Below are positions 57,302 to 64,000 of a stretch of DNA of 64,000 nt, piece after piece; positions within the stretch are counted from its first letter, which is position 1, and every line of letters starts with the position of its first letter. Source of the stretch: Paenirhodobacter ferrireducens (GTDB lineage Bacteria > Pseudomonadota > Alphaproteobacteria > Rhodobacterales > Rhodobacteraceae); assembly GCF_004022265.1 (NCBI RefSeq), contig NZ_SAVB01000001.1, positions 62,001 through 126,000 on the forward strand. Reading direction: 5' to 3'. The notes beneath the pieces were generated by a model that saw nothing but the letters and a program-made list of their open reading frames with translations, searched no databases and was not told the origin of the DNA. The position numbers were made by a program, and so were the translations under genes.

Positions 57302-57625
57302 ATGCTGACATTCACCTGCCCCTATTGCGGCGTTGTCGCCGAGGAGAGCGAACTCACCGGCGGGGGCGAGGCGCATCTGAAGCGCTTCGGCCCCGGCTCG
57401 TCGGACGCCGAGTTCGAGGCGTATCTGTTCACCCGCAAGAACCCGAAGGGCGTGCATTTCGAGCGCTGGCGCCATGCCTATGGCTGTGGCAAGTGGTTCC
57501 TCGCCGCGCGCGACACCAACACGCTCGAGGTCTTCGGCACCTATCCGGCGCAGACGACCGAACCGCCGGCCGATCTGATCGCCGCCATCAAGAACAAGCG
57601 CCCGGGCTGGGAGGGCTGGAAATAA
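57302..57625 (+). CDS. soxD: Sarcosine oxidase, delta subunit
   Basis: A 107-residue zinc-binding subunit of heterotetrameric sarcosine oxidase. TCPYCGVVAEESEL gives two metal cysteines. GGEAHLKRFGP holds the metal histidine, and HAYGCGKWFLAARDT holds a further cysteine. FTRKNPKGVHFERWRH is highly typical of SoxD. The subunit binds to SoxA and stabilises the complex. It starts 30 bases after the repeat and joins soxA at a TAATG overlap. Confidence 0.95.
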   Translation: MLTFTCPYCGVVAEESELTGGGEAHLKRFGPGSSDAEFEAYLFTRKNPKGVHFERWRHAYGCGKWFLAARDTNTLEVFGTYPAQTTEPPADLIAAIKNKRPGWEGWK

Positions 57626-60579
57626 TGAGCACCCGTCTTGCGAAAGGGGGGCGGCTTCTCGACCGCTCGAAGCCCCTCAACTTCACCTTCAACGGCACGC
57701 CGCTGCGCGGGTTCCAGGGCGACACGCTCGCCTCGGCGCTGCTCGGCTCGGGCAGGACGCTGCTCGGCCGGTCGTTCAAGTATCACCGCCCGCGCGGCCT
57801 CGTCGCCTCGGGCGTCGAGGAGCCGAACGTCCTGGTGAACCTCGGCCGCAACGCGCGGCTCGAGCCCGATCAGCGCGCCACCACCACAGAGCTTTTCGAG
57901 GGCGCCGAGGCGTCGAGCCAGAACCACTGGCCCTCGCTCGACTTCGACATCGGCGAGATCAACGACAAGATCGGCAAGCTCTTCCCGGCGGGCTTCTACT
58001 ACAAGACCTTCATGGCGCCGAAATGGGCGTGGAAGCATCTGTTCGAGCCGGTGATCCGTCAGGCTGCTGGCCTTGGCGCCGCGCCGAAGGAGGCCGATCC
58101 CGACCGCTACGAACAGACCTATGCCTTCTGCGACGTTCTGGTTGCGGGCGGTGGCGTGGCGGGTCTTGCTGCGGCACTCGCCGAGGCGAAGGCCGGCAAG
58201 CGCGTGATGGTGATGGAGCAGACCGCCTTCTGGGGCGGCCGTGCGCCGGTCGACGGCGGCATCATCGACGGGCTGGCCCCCGACGAATGGGTCAGGAACG
58301 CCATCGAAACACTTGAAAAGATGGAGAATGTCCAGCTTTTCACTCGCACCATGGTGTCGGGGCTCTACAACCACGGCTATGTCATCGGCTATCAGCGTGT
58401 GGCCGATCACACCCCGGGCGACGGCCGTCCGCGTCACCGTCTGTGGCGCATCCGTGCGGGCCTCGTCATCACCGCGACCGGGGCGCTCGAACGCCCGCTC
58501 GCCTTTGCCGGCAACGACGTGCCCGGCGTGATGCTGGCCTCGGCGGTGCGCGACTATGTGGTGAACTGGGCGGTGAGCCCGGGCGACCGCGTGGTGATCG
58601 TGACCAACAACGACGACGCCTATCGCACCGCGCTGGCGGTTCTGGATGCCGGGCTCAGCGTGCCGGTGGTGATCGACGCGCGCGACAGCGTCACCGGCGC
58701 GCTGCCGATGGCGGTGAAGGCGCGCGGCGTGCGTGTGCTCGAGGGCCGCGGCATCGCCAAGGTGCTCGGCCGCAAGGCCGTCACCGGCGTCGAGATCTGC
58801 GCCCAGGCGGGTGAGGGCGGGGTGATCGAGACCGTCGCCTGCGACTGCGTCGCGATGTCGGGCGGCTGGTCGCCGGTGGTCCACCTGTTCTCGCATGTCG
58901 GCGGCAAGCTGATCTGGGACGAGGCGGGGGCGATGTTCCGCCCCGACGCCACCCGTCCGCCGATCAAGGCCGACGGCACGGCGCTGGCCCGGGCGGTCGG
59001 CGCGGCGAATGGCGCGCTCACCCTCGACGCGCTCTGCGCCGAGGCCGGGCTCGCCGCTCAGGTCGAGCCCGAGGCGCCGCTCGCGCCGGTCTGGGTGATG
59101 CCCGCGGGGGCGAAGGAAGCGCTCAAGTTCAAGGCCTTCCTCGACTATCAGAACGACGTGAAGGTCTCGGACGTGCAGCTCGCGGCGCGCGAGGGCTATA
59201 CCTCGGTCGAGCATACCAAGCGCTATACCACGCTCGGCATGGCCTCGGATCAGGGGAAGCTCTCGAACATCAACGGTCTCGCGATCCTGTCGGATGCGCT
59301 CGGTCAGGCGATCCCGCAGACCGGCACCACCACCTTCCGCCCGCCCTACACCCCGATCAGCTTCGGCGCCGTCGCGGCCGAGGCGAAGGGCGAGATCTTC
59401 CAGCCGCTGCGCCGCACCCCGATGCACGGCTGGCACGAGGCGAAAGGCGCGCATTGGGAACCCGTGGGCCTGTGGCGTCGGCCCTATTGCTACCCGCGCG
59501 CGGGCGAAAGCCACCGCGATGCGGTGAACCGCGAGATCACCAACACCCGCACCAATGTCGGGCTGCTCGATGCCTCGACGCTGGGCAAGATCGTGGTGAA
59601 GGGGCCCGATGCCGGCCGCTTCCTCGACATGCTCTACACCGGCATGATGTCGACCCTGCCGGTCGGCAAGTGCCGCTACGGGATCATGTGCAACGAGAAC
59701 GGCTTCCTGATGGACGACGGGGTCGTGGTGCGGCTGAGCGAGGACAGCTGGCTGTGCCACACCACCTCGGGCGGGGCCGAGCATATCCACGCCTGGATGG
59801 AAGACTGGCTGCAGTGCGAGTGGTGGGACTGGAAGGTCTACACGGCCAACCTGACCGAGCAATATGCGCAGGTCGCGGTGGTCGGTCCGAAGGCGCGGAT
59901 GGTGCTCGAAAAGCTCGGCGGCATGGATGTCTCGAAAGAGGCGCTGCCCTTCATGAGCCTCGCCGAAGGCACGCTCGGCGGCTTCCCGGCGCGGGTGTTC
60001 CGGATCTCCTTCTCGGGCGAGCTCTCCTATGAAATCGCGGTGCCCGCGAACATGGGCCTCGCCTTCTGGGAGGCGCTGAACGCCGCGGGTGCCGAGTTCG
60101 GCGCGATGCCCTACGGCACCGAGGCGCTGCATGTGATGCGCGCCGAGAAGGGCTTCATCATGATCGGCGACGAGACCGACGGCACCGTGATCCCGCAGGA
60201 TCTGAACCTCGGCTGGGCGATCTCGAAGAAGAAGGACGATTATCTGGGCAAGCGCGCACAGGCGCGGGTCGAGATGGCGCGCCCGGATCGCTGGCGCCTC
60301 GTCGGTCTCGAGACGATCGACGGCACGGTGCTGCCCGATGGCGTCTATGCCGTGGCCGAGGGTCACAACGCGAACGGCCAGCGCAACACGCAGGGCCGCG
60401 TGACCTCGACCTACTGGTCGCCGACGCTGAAGAAGGGCATCGCGATGGGGCTGGTCGTGAACGGGCCCGAACGGATGGGCGAGGTGCTCGACTTCCCCGG
60501 CGATGGCGGGGTGGTGCACAAGGTGAAGATCGTCGATCCGTGCTTCTACGACAAGGAAGGGGAGAAGGCCAATGTCTGA
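57625..60579 (+). CDS. soxA: Sarcosine oxidase, alpha subunit
   Basis: A 984-residue subunit that binds NAD and tetrahydrofolate and works with SoxB to convert sarcosine, O2 and folate to glycine, methylene-folate and H2O2. The N-terminal Fer2-like domain (residues about 15-95) contains FNGTPLRGFQGDTLASALL. A dinucleotide fold starts CDVLVAGGGVAGLAAALAEAK near residue 170. From about residue 580 there is a GcvT-like aminomethyltransferase domain with TNVGLLDASTLGKIVVKGPDA and FSGELSYEIAVPANMG. The start is fixed by the overlap with the soxD stop. It overlaps soxG by 8 bases. Confidence 0.96.
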   Translation: MSTRLAKGGRLLDRSKPLNFTFNGTPLRGFQGDTLASALLGSGRTLLGRSFKYHRPRGLVASGVEEPNVLVNLGRNARLEPDQRATTTELFEGAEASSQNHWPSLDFDIGEINDKIGKLFPAGFYYKTFMAPKWAWKHLFEPVIRQAAGLGAAPKEADPDRYEQTYAFCDVLVAGGGVAGLAAALAEAKAGKRVMVMEQTAFWGGRAPVDGGIIDGLAPDEWVRNAIETLEKMENVQLFTRTMVSGLYNHGYVIGYQRVADHTPGDGRPRHRLWRIRAGLVITATGALERPLAFAGNDVPGVMLASAVRDYVVNWAVSPGDRVVIVTNNDDAYRTALAVLDAGLSVPVVIDARDSVTGALPMAVKARGVRVLEGRGIAKVLGRKAVTGVEICAQAGEGGVIETVACDCVAMSGGWSPVVHLFSHVGGKLIWDEAGAMFRPDATRPPIKADGTALARAVGAANGALTLDALCAEAGLAAQVEPEAPLAPVWVMPAGAKEALKFKAFLDYQNDVKVSDVQLAAREGYTSVEHTKRYTTLGMASDQGKLSNINGLAILSDALGQAIPQTGTTTFRPPYTPISFGAVAAEAKGEIFQPLRRTPMHGWHEAKGAHWEPVGLWRRPYCYPRAGESHRDAVNREITNTRTNVGLLDASTLGKIVVKGPDAGRFLDMLYTGMMSTLPVGKCRYGIMCNENGFLMDDGVVVRLSEDSWLCHTTSGGAEHIHAWMEDWLQCEWWDWKVYTANLTEQYAQVAVVGPKARMVLEKLGGMDVSKEALPFMSLAEGTLGGFPARVFRISFSGELSYEIAVPANMGLAFWEALNAAGAEFGAMPYGTEALHVMRAEKGFIMIGDETDGTVIPQDLNLGWAISKKKDDYLGKRAQARVEMARPDRWRLVGLETIDGTVLPDGVYAVAEGHNANGQRNTQGRVTSTYWSPTLKKGIAMGLVVNGPERMGEVLDFPGDGGVVHKVKIVDPCFYDKEGEKANV

Positions 60580-61123
60580 GGCAATGTCCGCGCTGAAGGG
60601 CGAGACCCACGTGGGTTTCGCCACCGTGGCCGAGGCGGGGCTCACCGGCATGGTGACGATCCGGGCCGACCTTTCCGACCCGGCGCTTGCCGCGGCGCTC
60701 GCCCCGCTCGGCCTGACCGTGCCGGCGTTGCGCCAGGTCACGGCGGCCGGCGGCCGCTCGCTGGGCTGGATGAGCCCTGACGAGCTTCTGCTGGTCTGCG
60801 GCTATGACGAGGCGCCGGCGCTGGCCGCCACGCTCGCCACTGCGCTTGCCGACAGCCACGCGCTGGTGGTGAATGTCTCGGACATGCGCGCACGCTTCAC
60901 CGTCTCGGGGGCGAAGGCCCGCGAGGTGATGATGAAGCTCTGCCCGCTCGACTTCGCGACCCTGCCGGAGATGGAGATGCGGCGCACCCGCGCCGCCCAG
61001 GTGGCGGTGGCGCTGTGGCGCTCGGGCGCGGATGAGGTCAGCCTCGTGTGCTTCCGCTCGGTCGCGACCTATGTGATGGGGCTGCTCGAGGTCTCCTCGC
61101 GTCGCGGCGGCGAGATCTTCTGA
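60572..61123 (+). CDS. soxG: Sarcosine oxidase, gamma subunit
   Basis: A 183-residue GcvT-like subunit of the complex. ALRQVTAAGGRSLGWMSPDELLLVCGYDEA and VVNVSDMRARFTVSGAKAREVMMKLCPLDF match the family, and TYVMGLLEVSSRRGGEIF closes it. It binds SoxA and has no known catalytic residues. It ends the operon, followed by a family-B repeat. No purU, glyA or folD gene is adjacent. Confidence 0.94.
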   Translation: MSEAMSALKGETHVGFATVAEAGLTGMVTIRADLSDPALAAALAPLGLTVPALRQVTAAGGRSLGWMSPDELLLVCGYDEAPALAATLATALADSHALVVNVSDMRARFTVSGAKAREVMMKLCPLDFATLPEMEMRRTRAAQVAVALWRSGADEVSLVCFRSVATYVMGLLEVSSRRGGEIF

Positions 61124-61174
61124 CGACCGGGAGGGAGCGTCCTGGCGCCCCCTCCCGTCTGTGCCTCTGTTCCG

Positions 61175-61231
61175 CTTCCAATTGCCGCAAATAATCCGGG
61201 AGGAGCGCGTCAGCGCGGGGGCAGTGCCCCC
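61175..61231. repeat. Family-B repeat with hairpin after soxG
   Basis: CTTCCAATTGCCGCAAATAA continues into TCCGGG (61175-61200). The hairpin GGGGGC/GCCCCC with an AGT loop is at 61217-61231. It follows soxG by about 50 bases and probably ends the sox transcript. The remainder of the 262-base gap carries the palindrome at 61316. Confidence 0.7.
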
Positions 61232-61315
61232 TGAACGCCACGGCTCGCCCCCGCTTCGATGCGTCGGCCCTGACGGCACTGTTCCTCGCTGTCCGAAAAA
61301 TCCCGTCCGCAGACA

Positions 61316-61333
61316 TATTCGTATAGACGAATA
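61316..61333 (+). promoter_or_regulatory. Perfect palindromic operator upstream of the RND efflux genes
   Basis: TATTCGT-ATAG-ACGAATA is a perfect 7-base inverted repeat with a 4-base centre, in a conspicuously AT-rich patch about 53 bases before the adaptor ATG. TATAGA (61322-61327) inside it could be a -10 element, so a bound repressor would block RNA polymerase. The size and form suit a TetR-type regulator, which often controls RND pumps; none is encoded between soxG and the pump. Confidence 0.65.
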
Positions 61334-61385
61334 AATTCCCCTGCGTCATCGTCCCCGCACACAACAGTGGCAACGGGACGGACTG

Positions 61386-62762
61386 ATGGCGGGACAGCGC
61401 GGCATTTTCGCAAGGATAGGGATGGTGGCGGTTCCCGCGGCCCTCGGGGTGGCGGCGGTCTTCTATGCCGGACGGCTGAAGACCCTGCCCGAGCCGGTGG
61501 CGGCGAACCGGCCGCCGGCCCTCGTGCGGGTCATCACGCTGGCCCCGACCGATCTCGTGCCGCGGATCAGCGGCTATGGCACGGTGGCGCCGGTGCGCGA
61601 ATGGCGCGCCATCGCGCGGGCCGAGGGCGAGATCACCGCTGTCGCGCAGCCGCTGGCAGCAGGCGACATCGTCGCGGCCGACACACTTCTCTTCCGCATC
61701 GACGATACCGATCTGAAGCTCGACCTTGCCAATGTCGAGGCGCAGGTCTCGGCCTCGCGGGTGAAGGACCAGACCGTCGAGATCAGCCTCGGGCTCGCGC
61801 GCAAGGATCTCGAGCTCGCGCAGCAGGACCTGAAGCGGCAGGAGCGGCTGAACACCCAGGGCGTGGCGACGCAGGCCGAACTCGAGACCTCGCGCCGGCA
61901 GGCGCTGGTGGCCGAGACCAAGGTCACCGACCTCGAGAACCAGCTGAAGCTGAACGCGGCCGAGCGTGAGGTGCTGGCGACGCAGCGCGGCTCGCTCGAG
62001 CGCGCGATCGCCTTCGCCGAGATCCGCGCGCCCTATGCCCTGCGGGTGACGGCGCTCGACGCCGATCTCGGCCAATACGTCAGCCGCGGTCAGCTGCTGC
62101 TCGAGGCCGAGGGGGTCGAGGCGGTCGACATCTCGGCACAGTTCCCGATCGGCCGGATCGGGCCCTTGCTGCGGCTTGCGGGCGAGGGGGCGACGGTCAC
62201 CGGGCTGGGGGCGCGGGTAAAGCTGCCCGCGGCCGATCACGCGGTGGTCTGGAAGGCCAGGGTCGAACGGGTCGGCGACGCGATCGACGCCACGACGCAA
62301 AGCGCGCCGGTGGTGGTGCGTGTGGACGATCCGCAGGGGCAGAGCGTGGCGGGCGAGCGTCCGCCCTTGCGGCGCAACATGGTGGTCGAGGTCGAGCTTT
62401 TCGCGCCGAAGCGCGCGGCCCTCGTGGTTCCGGCGGAGGCGGTGGCGGGCGGCACCGCGCTGGTGGTGTCGGAGGCGGGCACGCTCGAGCCGCGCAAGGT
62501 CGAGACCGGCTTCGTCTCGGGTGACCTCGCGGTGGTGACGAAGGGGCTTGCGGCGGGCGACAGGCTGGTCGTCACCGATCCCTCGATTGCCGTGCCCGGC
62601 ATGGCGGTGAAGCCGGTCGAGGACGAGACCCGCAAGGCCGAGATTGCGGCCGAGGCGCTCGGTCAGTCGCCCGGCGCGGCGAAACCGGGCAGCGGCATGG
62701 GCAGCGGGGCCGGCAGCGGCAAGGGCGGTGGCGCCGGCAAGACCCCGGGGGCCGGCCAATGA
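61386..62762 (+). CDS. RND efflux periplasmic adaptor (HlyD/AcrA family)
   Basis: A 458-residue membrane-fusion protein. An N-terminal uncleaved or signal-like helix (residues about 10-28) is followed by the biotinyl-lipoyl domain (IARAEGEITAVAQPLAAGDIVAADTLLFRID). An alpha-helical coiled coil rich in Gln/Glu/Leu lies at about residues 115-205, then a beta-barrel domain (FAPKRAALVVPAEAVAGGTALVV). The C-terminal 40 residues form a Gly/Ser/Lys low-complexity tail. It bridges the inner-membrane pump to an outer-membrane channel. The stop overlaps the permease start. The cargo is unknown. Confidence 0.93.
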   Translation: MAGQRGIFARIGMVAVPAALGVAAVFYAGRLKTLPEPVAANRPPALVRVITLAPTDLVPRISGYGTVAPVREWRAIARAEGEITAVAQPLAAGDIVAADTLLFRIDDTDLKLDLANVEAQVSASRVKDQTVEISLGLARKDLELAQQDLKRQERLNTQGVATQAELETSRRQALVAETKVTDLENQLKLNAAEREVLATQRGSLERAIAFAEIRAPYALRVTALDADLGQYVSRGQLLLEAEGVEAVDISAQFPIGRIGPLLRLAGEGATVTGLGARVKLPAADHAVVWKARVERVGDAIDATTQSAPVVVRVDDPQGQSVAGERPPLRRNMVVEVELFAPKRAALVVPAEAVAGGTALVVSEAGTLEPRKVETGFVSGDLAVVTKGLAAGDRLVVTDPSIAVPGMAVKPVEDETRKAEIAAEALGQSPGAAKPGSGMGSGAGSGKGGGAGKTPGAGQ

Positions 62763-64000
62763 TCCGCCTCTTTGCCGGCCATCGCACCGCCGCCAACATC
62801 CTGATGCTGGCAATTGCCGGGCTCGGGCTGCTGGCGCTGCCGATGCTGCAGCGCGACACCTTCCCGGCGACCCCGCCCTCCGAGGTCTCGGTCCGCATCG
62901 CCTATCCGGGCGCGGCACCCGCCGAGGTCGAGACCGGCATCTGCACCGTTGCCGATCCGCTGCTGATGAAGGTCGAGAACCTCGCCAAGCTGACCTGTCT
63001 GGCACGCGAGAACGCGGCGCAGATCACCGCCGAGATCCTCGAGGGCGCGGACATGACGCGCTTTTCGAACGACATCAAGGATGTGGTCGACGGCATCACC
63101 AGCTTTCCCGACAAGGCCGAGGACCCGGTGACGCAGATTGTCGAGCGCGTGGCCTCGGTCGCCTCGGTCGCCGTCACCGGGCCCGAGGATCCGGCCGTGC
63201 TCTACGCCTATGCGCAGACCTTGGCCGACCGGCTGCGCGCCGATCCGGCGATCTCGCTGGTCGATGTCACGGGCTTTTCCGACCGCGAGGTGGCGGTCGA
63301 GTTCGACCGCGCCGCGCTCGAACGCTTCGGGCTCGACATGGCGGGCGTGGCGACGGCGCTGGCACGCGACAGCTTCGATATGCCGGCGGGCACGCTCGAG
63401 GGCGCGGCGGGCGACACCGCGATCCGCTTCCTCGGCGAAAAGCGCACGCCGGCCCAGCTTGCCCGGATCCCGTTGCGCAGCAGCGCCTCGGGCGGCACCG
63501 TGCGGCTTGGCGATGTCGCGACGATCCGCGCGGGCTTTGCCGATCCCTCGCAGGCGACCTGGTTCAACGGCCATCGCGCGGCCATCGTCGCGGTGTCGAA
63601 GACCGCCTCTCAGGATGCGCTGAAGGTCAAGGCGGCGCTCGATCGCCAGATCGCGCGGGCCAAGGCCGAGGCGCCGGCGGGTGTCACCCTTGCGATCTCG
63701 CAGGATTCGACCTCGAACATCGTCGAGCGGCTGCGCATCATCGGGGTGAACGGGGTGCAGGGGCTGGTGCTTGTGCTGGTCGCGATGTGGCTCTTCTTCG
63801 GGCTGCGGATGTCGTTCTGGGTGGCGATGGGCCTGCCGGTCAGCTTCCTGGGCGCCATCTTCGCGATGCAGATGCTGGGCTATACTGTCAACATGATGAC
63901 GATGGTGGCGCTGCTGGTCGCGACCGGGCTCTTGATGGACGATGCCATCGTGATCTCGGAGAACATCGTGCGCCGGCGGCAGGCGGGCGAGGCGCCGCTC
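62759..64000 (+). CDS. RND efflux permease, C-terminus cut by window edge
   Basis: The first 414 residues of a proton-driven RND transporter. A first membrane helix (about residues 8-28, TAANILMLAIAGLGLLALPM) is followed by a periplasmic porter domain opening PSEVSVRIAYPGAAPAEVET. A second membrane block starts near residue 335 (VNGVQGLVLVLVAMWLFFGL). GLLMDDAIVISENIVRR is helix 4 with the paired aspartates of the proton relay. The ATG at 62759 overlaps the adaptor stop. The rest lies beyond the window. Substrate class cannot be judged. Confidence 0.93.
   Translation, partial: MIRLFAGHRTAANILMLAIAGLGLLALPMLQRDTFPATPPSEVSVRIAYPGAAPAEVETGICTVADPLLMKVENLAKLTCLARENAAQITAEILEGADMTRFSNDIKDVVDGITSFPDKAEDPVTQIVERVASVASVAVTGPEDPAVLYAYAQTLADRLRADPAISLVDVTGFSDREVAVEFDRAALERFGLDMAGVATALARDSFDMPAGTLEGAAGDTAIRFLGEKRTPAQLARIPLRSSASGGTVRLGDVATIRAGFADPSQATWFNGHRAAIVAVSKTASQDALKVKAALDRQIARAKAEAPAGVTLAISQDSTSNIVERLRIIGVNGVQGLVLVLVAMWLFFGLRMSFWVAMGLPVSFLGAIFAMQMLGYTVNMMTMVALLVATGLLMDDAIVISENIVRRRQAGEAPL

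Noticed and set aside
57541-60741. A 1066-codon minus-strand frame opposite soxA
   Set aside because: soxA is certain; the opposite frame has no start context and no recognisable domain.

Overview
This window reads as core chromosome of a high-GC alphaproteobacterium of the order Rhodobacterales (Rhodobacter/Cereibacter/Paracoccus-like). The reasons are the GC-rich codon use, a complete 14-gene nuo (complex I) operon interrupted by small extra ORFs of the kind described in Rhodobacter capsulatus and Paracoccus, a leucine catabolic liu-type operon, the alphaproteobacterial order argS-SPOR-nagZ-scpA-scpB, a tetrameric sarcosine oxidase operon, and short dispersed intergenic repeats with GC-rich hairpins typical of this group. 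The genus is an inference; no rRNA or tRNA gene was seen.

Layout. 1-3.8 kb: a truncated DsbA-like gene, a class I aminotransferase, the periplasmic amidase AmiC, a CreA-family protein and an apparently frameshifted excalibur-type secreted gene. 3.8-11.5 kb: leucine/isovalerate catabolic operon (ivd, an LprI-like gene, mccB, mccA, GST, mvaB, enoyl-CoA hydratase) behind a good promoter with a palindromic operator. 11.5-28.3 kb: nuoA to nuoN, with one small membrane protein, three exported proteins and a cysteine-free CMD-like protein inserted. 28.3-31.5 kb: birA, coaX, rnj, continuing tightly from nuoN. 31.5-32.6 kb: a lower-GC phzF islet ended by a strong terminator. 32.6-39.9 kb: a DEAD-box helicase divergent from argS-SPOR-nagZ-scpA-scpB and a small basic protein. 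40-50 kb: pepN, glcB, a class I glutamine amidotransferase-like hydrolase, and the glmU-glmS-AlkD block divergent from gph. 50-55.5 kb: an MFS transporter, a DegT-type aminotransferase, then ccmI-ruvX-DUF1289 on the minus strand. 55.7-61.1 kb: soxB-(97-aa ORF)-soxD-soxA-soxG. 61.4 kb to the end: an RND efflux adaptor and a truncated permease behind a perfect palindromic operator.

How the genes fit together. The liu-type genes take isovaleryl-CoA to acetoacetate plus acetyl-CoA. MccA needs biotin, and the ligase that would attach it (birA) lies after nuoN. Electrons from isovaleryl-CoA dehydrogenase (through ETF) and from NADH (through complex I) enter the respiratory chain; ccmI serves maturation of the c-type cytochromes. 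glcB consumes acetyl-CoA and glyoxylate. glmS and glmU feed UDP-GlcNAc to the cell wall, while amiC, nagZ and the SPOR protein remodel or bind peptidoglycan.

No clearly new multi-gene system is visible. The least explained items are the small ORFs inside the nuo and sox operons, the composite intergenic repeats (one supplies the coding tail of a gene), the two palindromic operators without an adjacent regulator, the broken excalibur gene and the low-GC phzF islet.
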